A stretch of DNA of 5,412 nt from Acidobacteriaceae bacterium (GTDB lineage Bacteria; Acidobacteriota; Terriglobia; Terriglobales; Acidobacteriaceae), in NCBI GenBank assembly GCA_025462805.1, contig JAOAPJ010000074.1, positions 1-5,412 of the forward strand, read 5' to 3'. Under the pieces are notes generated by a model. It worked only from the letters and a program-made list of their open reading frames with translations, was not told the origin of the DNA and searched no databases. A program made the position numbers and the translations under genes. Below are positions 1-5,412 of this stretch, piece by piece (within the stretch, counting starts at the first letter, position 1; each line of letters opens with the position of its first letter).

Positions 1-1140
1 GAGGTGTTCGCGGCGATGCGGCCGTGGTTTACCGAGCAGTTCGGCAACGCGTCCTCGATTCATTTCCACGGGCAGCGCGCTCGTGCCGCGGTGGAGCGGG
101 CGCGGGAGCAGGTAGCGAAGCTGCTGCACTGCCGCGCGGCAGAGGTCGTCTTTACCAGCGGCGGTACGGAAGGCGACAACGTTGCCCTGACCGGACTGCT
201 GAAGCCGGGTGGGCACCTGATCACCAGCTCGATTGAGCACCATGCGGTGCTGCATACGGCAGAGCGCCTGCGCGATCGCGGCTTCGAGGTCACCTTCCTC
301 CCGGTGAATGCCGATGGCGTGGTGGACCCGGAGGATGTACGCCGGAGCCTGCGGCCGAATACGCAGATGATCAGCGTGATGATGGCGAATAACGAGATCG
401 GCACACTGCAGCCAGTGGTCGAGATCGGCGCGATTGCGCGGGAGGCGGACGTCTACTTTCACACCGACGCCGTGCAGGCAGTCGGCAAGGTGCCGATCGA
501 CGTGCAGGCGATGGGGTGCGACCTGCTGACGATCACCGGACACAAGTTCCATGGACCCCAGGGAGTGGGGGCGCTGTATGTTCGGCGGGGCACGCACCCG
601 GAGCCGCTGCTGTTCGGCGGACCGCAGGAGCGACAGCGGCGTGCCGGGACGGAGAATCTGCCCGGCATTGTCGGGTTGGGAGTGGCGGCGGAGATGGCGG
701 CGGCCTTTGTCGCAAGCGACGGACCGGCGCGGATTGCGGTGCTGCGCGACCGGCTGGAGCGGGAGATCCTGGCGCGGGTGGATGAGGCTGGTGTGTACGG
801 CGGCGGCGGGACTCGGGTGCCGAATACGACGAACCTGTGGTTTGATCACCTGGAGGGCGAGGCCCTGGTGATTGCGCTCGACCTGAAGGGGCTGGCGCTC
901 TCCGGCGGCTCCGCTTGCATGTCTGGCGCGACCGAGCCTTCGCATGTGCTGACCGCGATGGGCGTGCTGCCGGAGCGGGCGCGGGCGAGCCTGCGCTTCA
1001 GCCTGGACACCACCGCCACAGATGCGGACGTGGACTTCGCGATCGAGCTGGTGCCGGCTGCGGTGGCGCGGCTGCGCGAGTTGTCACCGGTGTACACGCG
1101 TGCGGAGCGAGAGCCGGCGGCCACGGGGCTCGCGGGCTAA
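1..1140 (+). CDS. Cysteine desulfurase, NifS/IscS class, YrvO-like (5' partial)
   Basis: PLP enzyme that takes sulfur from L-cysteine as an enzyme persulfide, releasing alanine. The reading frame is open to base 1, and the first visible residues (EVFAAM) match a point roughly 15-20 residues into the family, so the start lies outside the window. Numbering from base 1: phosphate-binding loop TSGGTEGDN (52-60), PLP-stacking His80 in IEHH, NNEIG (130-134), Asp156 and Gln159 in TDAVQ, Schiff-base Lys182 in TGHKFHGPQG, RAGTEN (214-219), and catalytic Cys306 in GGSACMSG followed by EPSHVL. All key residues are present, so it should be active. The following mnmA gene suggests a dedicated sulfur donor for tRNA thiolation, like Bacillus YrvO (inference). 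A general Fe-S cluster IscS role cannot be excluded. It ends with TAA. Confidence 0.95.
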   Translation, partial: EVFAAMRPWFTEQFGNASSIHFHGQRARAAVERAREQVAKLLHCRAAEVVFTSGGTEGDNVALTGLLKPGGHLITSSIEHHAVLHTAERLRDRGFEVTFLPVNADGVVDPEDVRRSLRPNTQMISVMMANNEIGTLQPVVEIGAIAREADVYFHTDAVQAVGKVPIDVQAMGCDLLTITGHKFHGPQGVGALYVRRGTHPEPLLFGGPQERQRRAGTENLPGIVGLGVAAEMAAAFVASDGPARIAVLRDRLEREILARVDEAGVYGGGGTRVPNTTNLWFDHLEGEALVIALDLKGLALSGGSACMSGATEPSHVLTAMGVLPERARASLRFSLDTTATDADVDFAIELVPAAVARLRELSPVYTRAEREPAATGLAG

Positions 1141-1143
1141 GGA
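1138..1143 (+). promoter_or_regulatory. mnmA ribosome binding site overlapping the upstream stop codon
   Basis: TAAGGA matches the anti-Shine-Dalgarno end of 16S rRNA. It contains the desulfurase TAA stop and sits 8 bases before the GTG at 1152. It decides the mnmA start and suggests that the two genes are translationally coupled. Confidence 0.7.
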
Positions 1144-1151
1144 TTCTATTT

Positions 1152-2333
1152 GTGACCGAGACTGTGACCAATTGGACGTCTGATCGCGACTTGCGTATTG
1201 CAGACCCGCGGCTGCGCGATGGCGAGCCGCGCACGATTGCAGTGGCGATGTCGGGCGGCGTCGATTCTTCGGCGGTGGCCGCTATGCTGCAGGCCGAGGG
1301 GCACACCTTAGTCGGGCTGACCATGCAGTTATGGAACCAGCGGCGATTGGCCGGACGCGAGGGCATGCCGGAGCAGGTACAGGGGCGCTGCTGCTCGGTC
1401 GATGATGTGTACGACGCGCGTCGCGTGGCGGAGCGGCTCGGCATTCCCTACTACCTGGTGAACCAGCAGGAGCGCTTCGAGCGCGACGTGGTGAAGCCGT
1501 TTGTCGCGGAGTATCTTGCCGGACGTACGCCGATTCCCTGCAGCCTGTGCAACAACCATCTCAAGTTCGACCAGTTACTGCTGACGGCGCGGCAGATTGG
1601 CGCAGAGCTGATTGCGACCGGCCATTATGCACGCAACGAATACGACGAGCGAAGCGGGCGCTGGCTGCTGAAGCGGCCTGCCGACGCGAGTAAGGACCAG
1701 ACCTATTTCCTGTTCGGCCTGAAGCAGGAGCAGCTTGCCCGCACCATCTTCCCGCTCGGCGGCTACACCAAGCCCGAGGTGCGGGAGCAGGCGCGGGCCT
1801 ATGATCTCGGCATTGCGAGCAAGCCGGACTCACAGGAGATCTGCTTCATCCCGGGCGGGGACTACAAGCGCTTCATCGATGCCTACCTGGACGAGCAGGG
1901 CGAGAGCATGCCTGATTCGAGCGGCGAACTTGTCACCACAGATGGCAGAGTTGCGGGACGCCATGAGGGCATCCACCAGTTCACAGTGGGGCAGCGCAAG
2001 GGTCTGAAGGTGGCGTCGCCGACCGCGTTGTATGTGCTCTCGATCCATCCGGACAGCCATCGCGTGACCATCGGTAGTGAGGAGCAGCTACTCAGCTCGA
2101 CATTGGTGGCGCGTCAACTGAACTGGGTTGCGGTTCGCGATCTTGACGGCCCGATGCGGGTGAGCATCAAGGTGCGGCACCGTCATGAGCCAGCCCTGGC
2201 GACGATCAAGAAGACCGGACCAGACGAGGTGACGGCGACTTTTGATGAACCGGTCCGGGCCGTGACCCCGGGGCAGGCAGCGGTTTTTTATGACGCTGAC
2301 GTGGTGGTTGGCGGCGGCTGGATCCAGGCCTGA
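1152..2333 (+). CDS. mnmA: tRNA-specific 2-thiouridylase MnmA
   Basis: Cytoplasmic ATP-pyrophosphatase that adenylates U34 of Lys, Glu and Gln tRNAs and inserts sulfur to form s2U34. The protein is 393 residues; E. coli MnmA has about 370. Visible motifs: PP-loop SGGVDSS (34-40), CCSVDD (80-85), catalytic Cys133 in CSLCNNHLKF, ATGHYAR, KDQTYFLFGL, second catalytic Cys231 in SQEICFIPGGDYKRFI, VGQRKGL, and a C-terminal beta domain ending GGGWIQA. Start chosen at GTG 1152 because of the TAAGGA site 8 bases upstream. This leaves about 28 residues before the first beta strand, longer than usual; GTG 1164 and TTG 1191 are alternatives. The frame is open further upstream, but that part overlaps the desulfurase and is not MnmA-like. 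Sulfur probably comes from the desulfurase 11 bases upstream (inference). Convergent with the next gene, 13 bases away. Confidence 0.96.
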   Translation: MTETVTNWTSDRDLRIADPRLRDGEPRTIAVAMSGGVDSSAVAAMLQAEGHTLVGLTMQLWNQRRLAGREGMPEQVQGRCCSVDDVYDARRVAERLGIPYYLVNQQERFERDVVKPFVAEYLAGRTPIPCSLCNNHLKFDQLLLTARQIGAELIATGHYARNEYDERSGRWLLKRPADASKDQTYFLFGLKQEQLARTIFPLGGYTKPEVREQARAYDLGIASKPDSQEICFIPGGDYKRFIDAYLDEQGESMPDSSGELVTTDGRVAGRHEGIHQFTVGQRKGLKVASPTALYVLSIHPDSHRVTIGSEEQLLSSTLVARQLNWVAVRDLDGPMRVSIKVRHRHEPALATIKKTGPDEVTATFDEPVRAVTPGQAAVFYDADVVVGGGWIQA

Positions 2334-2346
2334 GGCCCGGCCTAAA

Positions 2347-2961
2347 TCAGAGCACTCGCCCGCTTACTGGTGAGAGCGGTACCTCTTCCACCTCAATTAC
2401 CTCGACAACTGCTGGGCCGACGTCCGCGCGGTGATGGTTGTGGGGCCTGGTCTTGTGGAAGAGCGAGCCGACACCGGCGCGCAGCCCCTCGAGTACACCG
2501 CCGAGGTGGCGAAGCGGGGCAGCGATTCCCTCCTGTACGGCTGAAGTCGCATAACCGATGCCGTTGAGCGTGCTCGAGACGATGTGATCGACGCGCGCGG
2601 CCTGCTGGTGGGTTCGATCCACGACATCGTTCACCTGTGAGGAGATGCGCTGGGTCTCCTCGCGCACCTTATCTGTAATCTCTGACAGGTTCGCGGTGAT
2701 GTGCTTGATCTTGGGACTGAGGTCATCGACCAGCGAGCGGACTTTGGGGCTGAGATCTTCGACTAGAGCGCGGGCCTGCTGCGCCATGGGACCGAGCTGC
2801 GGCGCGACCTGGGTCTCATATTGCTGGAGAAGGGTATGGAGCTTTTTGCGCGTCTTCATCGCTGCGATGGCCAGACCTGCGACCATGACGAGGAGGATGA
2901 GGACACCTACCCCGATGACGATGGTGAGGGCGAGGAGTACAGCAACCAATGGATCGTGCAT
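2347..2961 (-). CDS. Single-pass membrane protein with 11-residue-repeat stalk, function unknown
   Basis: A 204-residue protein I cannot assign to a named family; it loosely resembles DUF948-type proteins. One transmembrane helix covers about residues 4-34, followed by KTRKK, so the bulk of the protein probably faces the cytoplasm (positive-inside rule). Residues about 55-132 form an amphipathic helix with an 11-residue period: hydrophobic or small residues recur at 66, 77, 88, 99, 110, 121 and 132, and the unit LVxDLSPK appears twice (66-73, 77-84). A glycine-containing amphipathic segment (134-168) and a His/Arg patch (HNHHR, 174-178) follow, then an acidic Val/Glu tail. Start ATG at 2961 is preceded by AGAGGGA with a 9-base gap; the open frame upstream of it shows no membrane-protein character. 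It lies 103 bases downstream of the YtxH gene, probably co-transcribed. A scaffolding or envelope-stress role is only a guess. Confidence 0.85.
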   Translation of the reverse strand: MHDPLVAVLLALTIVIGVGVLILLVMVAGLAIAAMKTRKKLHTLLQQYETQVAPQLGPMAQQARALVEDLSPKVRSLVDDLSPKIKHITANLSEITDKVREETQRISSQVNDVVDRTHQQAARVDHIVSSTLNGIGYATSAVQEGIAAPLRHLGGVLEGLRAGVGSLFHKTRPHNHHRADVGPAVVEVIEVEEVPLSPVSGRVL

Positions 2962-3001
2962 CTGTGCCACTCCCTCTGGAGAACGAGATGATGGGGGAGG
3001 G

Positions 3002-3028
3002 TCGCGGCGGAGCAGGCGGCCGCCGCGA
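3002..3028 (-). other. Stem-loop in the spacer before the stalk-protein gene
   Basis: A perfect 9-bp inverted repeat (TCGCGGCGG at 3002-3010 with CCGCCGCGA at 3020-3028) encloses a 9-base loop. On the minus-strand transcript no U-run follows it, so it is not a standard terminator. It lies 24 bases upstream of the ribosome binding site of the stalk-protein gene and may affect mRNA stability or translation (inference). Confidence 0.4.
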
Positions 3029-3039
3029 TCCGCCCAGGT

Positions 3040-3058
3040 GCAGGGCAGCACGCCCTGC
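3040..3058 (-). other. Stem-loop just after the YtxH gene
   Basis: A perfect 7-bp stem (GCAGGGC at 3040-3046 with GCCCTGC at 3052-3058) has a 5-base loop and begins 6 bases past the YtxH stop codon. No U-tract follows on the minus strand. It could protect the 3' end of the YtxH message or partly uncouple it from the downstream gene (inference). Confidence 0.4.
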
Positions 3059-3064
3059 GATGGT

Positions 3065-3496
3065 TTACGTGGTGCGGTACGCCTGCTGTCCGGCCTGGAC
3101 AGCATTCGAGATGCGATCGGCCTCGTCGCCTGAGGCGGTGCTCTGGTAAGCGCGCTTGCCTTCGTCGACGGCCGCGTTCACCTTGTCCACCTGATCTTCG
3201 ACCACCTGACGTCCGCGATCGACATACTGGTTCCACTGGGCGCGGCCCTTGTCGACGGCATCCTTGCCCTTGTCAACGTATTCGTTGAGCTGGTCGCGGC
3301 CACGGTCAGCGAGATCGCTTACCTTATCGGCCGCCTCGCGGGAACGCTGCTTGACGTATTCAGAGCCTTCTCGCGCCGACGACGCGAGCTCATCGCGTGT
3401 TTCGCTTCCGGGCTTCGGCGCATACAGCACACCAACTGCCGCTCCAATACCCAGGCCCACCAGGAACCAACCAAATCCACCCTTTTCAGAAGACAT
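3065..3496 (-). CDS. YtxH domain-containing membrane protein
   Basis: A 143-residue protein with the YtxH hallmark at its N-terminus: a short polar start, a glycine-rich transmembrane helix (about 8-25, FGWFLVGLGIGAAVGVLYAP), then the APKPGSETR boundary typical of the family. The rest is a highly charged amphipathic helix. D-K/R-G-K/R units recur at residues 64, 75, 82 and 93 and as DEGK at 111, giving spacings of 11, 7, 11 and 18. NEYVDKGKDAV (71-81) is echoed by NQYVDRGRQVV (89-99). This resembles the LEA or apolipoprotein-like helices common in general-stress proteins; the biochemical role of YtxH proteins is not established. Start ATG at 3496 has a strong AAGGAG site 6 bases upstream; the frame is open some 40 codons further but without YtxH character. 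First gene of a probable two-gene unit and divergent from the BON lipoprotein gene. Confidence 0.9.
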   Translation of the reverse strand: MSSEKGGFGWFLVGLGIGAAVGVLYAPKPGSETRDELASSAREGSEYVKQRSREAADKVSDLADRGRDQLNEYVDKGKDAVDKGRAQWNQYVDRGRQVVEDQVDKVNAAVDEGKRAYQSTASGDEADRISNAVQAGQQAYRTT

Positions 3497-3808
3497 ATCT
3501 TTCTCCTTCCGCCGCTCCGTACGTTTCTGTATCCCGCGGGCAGCGCGGGGTCTGCCCTTTTGCATTTTCTCTGCGTCTTGTTTTCTAGATGCCGGGTCCA
3601 ACGCATTCGCTGCCAAACCAGCCCACTCATCGTCTCATGAATGACAGCTGCCAAGTCGTGGCGGATGGGGGAGGACGTGCCGGAGGAGCGGGCGGCATTA
3701 CGAATGTCTACGAAAAAGCACTCCTGCTGCGCGACTTTCCAGCCGCATGGCGCTCAAAATGGATGAGGATAGCGGTGACTTCCCCCGCATAGAAAGGATC
3801 TAGACATT
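3497..3808. promoter_or_regulatory. Divergent intergenic control region
   Basis: These 312 bases separate the YtxH gene (minus) from the BON lipoprotein gene (plus) and should carry both promoters. I see no convincing -35/-10 pair in either direction. The best plus-strand guess is CAAAAT at 3755-3760, with only a weak -35. Present are ribosome binding sites for both genes (CTCCTT at 3503-3508 read on the minus strand; AAAGGA at 3793-3798), a GC-rich foldable leader before YtxH (3533-3557), and a direct repeat GCTGCCAA at 3609-3616 and 3647-3654. A short plus-strand open frame here (3589-3792) has no coding character that I can support. Confidence 0.5.
3533..3557 (-). other. Two mutually exclusive hairpins in the YtxH leader
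   Basis: CCCGCG (3533-3538) pairs with CGCGGG (3544-3549) around a 5-base loop. GGGCAG (3538-3543) can instead pair with CTGCCC (3552-3557) around 8 bases. The two share bases and cannot form together. They lie about 25 bases upstream of the YtxH ribosome binding site, if transcription begins above 3557. In such GC-rich sequence this may be chance. Confidence 0.25.
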
Positions 3809-4951
3809 ATGGTTACCCGTTCCGTGACTTACCGCTCACTGCAGGCGGGCCTGCTGGCGAGTTCGCTGCTGGTGGCATCGGGCTGCAAACCGAGCACCCC
3901 GAGCACCAATGAGGCGCAGACGGCGACCCCACCGCCTGCAGCGAGCACGCCCACTCCGCGGAGCGACCAGGATGTCGCGAACGATATCCAGACCCGGATC
4001 AATGGCGAGTCCGCGCTTGCAGGCCAGAACATCCAGGTGAGCGTGAACAACGGCATGGCTACGCTGACCGGTACGGCGCAGAACGATGCCTCCCGTGCGC
4101 TGGCCTCGGCCGATGCCGGATCGGTCACGGGCGTCCGGACGGTCCTCAACAACTTGACCGTAGCCCCACAGCGCGCCGCCAAGGAGACCCCGGCGCCGCG
4201 GCCGGAGCGCCGCCATCGCGATCGCGAGGCGAAGCGGGACGAGAGCGCAATGACCGACCAAACGGCGATGGCGCAGCCGGCGCCAACTCCGGCCCCAGCT
4301 CCTCAGGAGGCGGTACGCACGGTGCCCCCGGCTGCGCCACCCAAGCCGCCCGCGCCGGTGAGCCGCACCGTCACGGTCGATTCGGGAACCTCACTGCCGG
4401 TCCGGATGGCGGATTCCCTGGACAGCCAGACGGCCCAGGCTGGCCAAGTGATCCATGGCACGCTGGCAGCAGACATTATTGCGGACAATATGATCGCTAT
4501 CCCGCGCGGCACCAGCGTGACCGGGCGTGTGGTGGACGCAAAGGACGCGGCGCACTTCTCCGGCAGTTCGCTGCTCACGGTGGAACTGACGCAGGTTGAC
4601 CTGAAGGGCCACTCGGTACCGATCTCGACGGCCGCCTTCACCCAGCAGGGTAAAGGCCGTGGCAAGAACACAGCGGCCAAGGCCGGCGGCGGTGCGGCGC
4701 TGGGCGCGATCATCGGCGCTCTCGCCGGCGGCGGCAAGGGTGCGGCCATCGGTGCAGCCTCGGGCGGCGGTATTGGAGCCGGCGTCAACGCAGTCACGCG
4801 TGGCGAGCAGGTGAAGATTCCGGCGGAGACGCTGATCAACTTCAAGCTGCAGACGCCCATCACGGTCACCACGTCGCACTCGGCCAATGGCAGTGCGCCG
4901 CGGACCTTTAATGACAACGGCGACAACCCGCCTGACCAGCCGCAGCAGTAA
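3809..4951 (+). CDS. BON-domain lipoprotein with glycine zipper
   Basis: A 380-residue probable envelope lipoprotein. The signal peptide has arginines at 4 and 9, a hydrophobic core at about 11-23 and a lipobox-like VASGC with Cys26; Lys27 does not suggest inner-membrane retention by the E. coli rule. A Thr/Pro/Ala spacer (27-50) leads to a BON domain (about 52-120: DVANDIQTRIN, QVSVNNGMATLTGTA, VRTVLNNLTV). Next comes a charged then Pro/Ala-rich linker (121-185), a beta-rich region (186-280, with GTSLPVRMADSLDSQ and IPRGTSVTGRVVDA), a glycine zipper (about 292-326, GxxxG-type repeats), and closing strands (333-355). BON domains bind or sit at membranes, as in OsmY and DolP. The beta region faintly recalls VirB10/TrbI-like folds, but I would not name it so. 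Start ATG has AAAGGA 10 bases upstream. Transcribed alone and ended by a hairpin terminator. Probable role: envelope integrity or osmotic stress (inference). Confidence 0.9.
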   Translation: MVTRSVTYRSLQAGLLASSLLVASGCKPSTPSTNEAQTATPPPAASTPTPRSDQDVANDIQTRINGESALAGQNIQVSVNNGMATLTGTAQNDASRALASADAGSVTGVRTVLNNLTVAPQRAAKETPAPRPERRHRDREAKRDESAMTDQTAMAQPAPTPAPAPQEAVRTVPPAAPPKPPAPVSRTVTVDSGTSLPVRMADSLDSQTAQAGQVIHGTLAADIIADNMIAIPRGTSVTGRVVDAKDAAHFSGSSLLTVELTQVDLKGHSVPISTAAFTQQGKGRGKNTAAKAGGGAALGAIIGALAGGGKGAAIGAASGGGIGAGVNAVTRGEQVKIPAETLINFKLQTPITVTTSHSANGSAPRTFNDNGDNPPDQPQQ

Positions 4952-4972
4952 ACGGGACCTTGTTGTTGCGCG

Positions 4973-5006
4973 AAGCGGACACCTTCCGGGGTGTCCGCTT
5001 TTCTCT
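4973..5006 (+). terminator. Intrinsic terminator of the BON lipoprotein gene
   Basis: A perfect 11-bp stem (AAGCGGACACC at 4973-4983 with GGTGTCCGCTT at 4990-5000) and 6-base loop TTCCGG run into TTTTCTCT. It lies 21 bases after the stop codon. The opposite strand lacks a T-run, so it acts for the plus strand only. Confidence 0.9.
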
Positions 5007-5084
5007 GCCCTGAACACGCGCAGGCGCGGCAGATCTGGCGGCGCGTGGTGCCCGGGCGACCGGCTGGGCTGCCATCCGGCATGC

Positions 5085-5412
5085 CTACTGCACGGTCACT
5101 GTGACGGTTGTCGTCTTGGTGGTGGATCCGCTGGTCGCAGTGACGACCACGTTGTAGGTGCCGGGCGGGGTCGTCGTGGTGGTTCCGCCGCCACCACCGC
5201 CTCCCGTACCACCACCGCCTCCCGTACCACCACCGCTGCCGCTGCTCCCGCTCGAGCCACCGCCTCCGCCGCAGCCGCCGATGCCGAGCGCCGCCACCAG
5301 GAGCATCAGGCTCAGTGCCCGCTGCCAGGCGCGGCGCCGTCGCGGTACTCCGAAGAGCAGAATGCCCGCCAACGCCAGGCCACCCGCGGCATACCAGGTG
5401 CGCTGCGAGGGT
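5085..5412 (-). CDS. C-terminal end of an Acidobacteriota-type Ig-like repeat surface protein (5' partial)
   Basis: The frame is open to the window edge, so these 108 residues are the tail of a longer protein whose main part lies beyond base 5412. Numbering from the edge: first hydrophobic helix (about 6-22, ending LLFGVP), RRRR (24-27), second hydrophobic helix (about 32-45) ending LGIGGC with Cys47, a Gly/Ser/Thr linker (48-81), then a beta-rich tail (TYNVVVTATSGS followed by KTTTVTVTVQ). I know this ending from large Ig-like or beta-strand-repeat proteins of Terriglobia, where it probably anchors the protein by a helical hairpin. The RRRR loop would be cytoplasmic and both the upstream domain and the tail outside. 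An internal TTG or ATG start for a small separate lipoprotein is possible but less likely, because the first helix continues upstream of any such start. No terminator was found after its TAG. Confidence 0.75.
   Translation of the reverse strand, partial: PSQRTWYAAGGLALAGILLFGVPRRRRAWQRALSLMLLVAALGIGGCGGGGGSSGSSGSGGGTGGGGGTGGGGGGGTTTTTPPGTYNVVVTATSGSTTKTTTVTVTVQ
5191..5236. repeat. 18-bp tandem repeat in the Gly/Thr linker
   Basis: Two full copies of CCACCACCGCCTCCCGTA (5191-5208, 5209-5226) plus ten bases of a third. Read on the minus strand, each unit encodes six residues of glycine and threonine. This in-frame low-complexity DNA is prone to copy-number change, which would lengthen or shorten the linker without shifting the frame. 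Confidence 0.85.

Noticed and set aside
915..1151. Upstream extension of the mnmA frame, giving a 472-residue protein
   Set aside because: It overlaps the end of the desulfurase, has no MnmA similarity, and the GTG at 1152 has a well-placed ribosome binding site.
2962..3105. Upstream extension of the stalk-protein frame
   Set aside because: It would overlap the YtxH gene end and code across both stem-loops; ATG 2961 has its own ribosome binding site and directly precedes the membrane helix.
3497..3616. N-terminal extension of the YtxH protein by about 40 residues
   Set aside because: YtxH proteins begin just before the glycine-rich helix; ATG 3496 has a strong AAGGAG site, while the extension needs a TTG start.
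3589..3792. Small plus-strand open frame (67 residues) before the lipoprotein gene
   Set aside because: No ribosome binding site or recognisable motif, and it fills the divergent control region.
4303..5082. Long minus-strand open frame (259 residues)
   Set aside because: It lies antisense to the BON lipoprotein gene and its terminator; its Ala/Pro/Ser composition is what a GC-rich shadow frame gives, and it has no recognisable domain.
5050..5084. Possible terminator for the minus-strand surface-protein gene
   Set aside because: Only 4-base GC palindromes are present, with no stable stem followed by a T-run on the minus strand.
5191..5236. Short repeats that might suggest a CRISPR array
   Set aside because: The units are directly adjacent with no spacers and encode a glycine linker in frame.

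Overview
The window is GC-rich bacterial chromosomal DNA. It holds four complete and two partial protein genes, with no RNA genes, mobile elements or CRISPR array seen. It most resembles an Acidobacteriota genome, probably a soil Terriglobia relative (inference). The best clue is the partial gene at the right edge. Its end has a transmembrane helix, an RRRR loop, a second helix ending in GGC, a Gly/Ser/Thr linker and a short beta-rich tail ending in VQ. I recognise this ending from large Ig-like repeat surface proteins of that phylum. The lipoprotein combining BON and glycine-zipper segments, and the YtxH gene, fit the same group.

Layout. (1) Positions 1-2333, plus strand: a cysteine desulfurase missing its N-terminus, then mnmA 11 bases later. 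The ribosome binding site of mnmA overlaps the desulfurase stop codon. Together they form a sulfur-transfer pair that would make the 2-thio group of U34 in Lys, Glu and Gln tRNAs. (2) Positions 2347-3496, minus strand: a YtxH-family membrane protein followed by an unrecognised single-helix membrane protein with a long 11-residue-repeat stalk. They probably form one transcription unit, and their 103-base spacer holds two perfect stem-loops. This unit converges on mnmA with only 13 bases between. (3) Positions 3497-3808: a divergent intergenic region with leader hairpins and a short direct repeat. (4) Positions 3809-5006, plus strand: a lipoprotein with a BON domain, a Pro/Ala linker, a beta-rich region and a glycine zipper, closed by a clear intrinsic terminator. 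(5) Positions 5085-5412, minus strand: the C-terminal end of the surface protein.

The left third is tRNA-modification housekeeping. The right two thirds look like cell-envelope or stress functions: YtxH, a helical stalk protein and a BON lipoprotein lie around one control region. No defence system or other clearly new machine is visible. The points most worth a second look are the lipobox-like second helix near the end of the surface protein, the domain order of the BON lipoprotein, and the matching helical periodicity of the two minus-strand membrane proteins.
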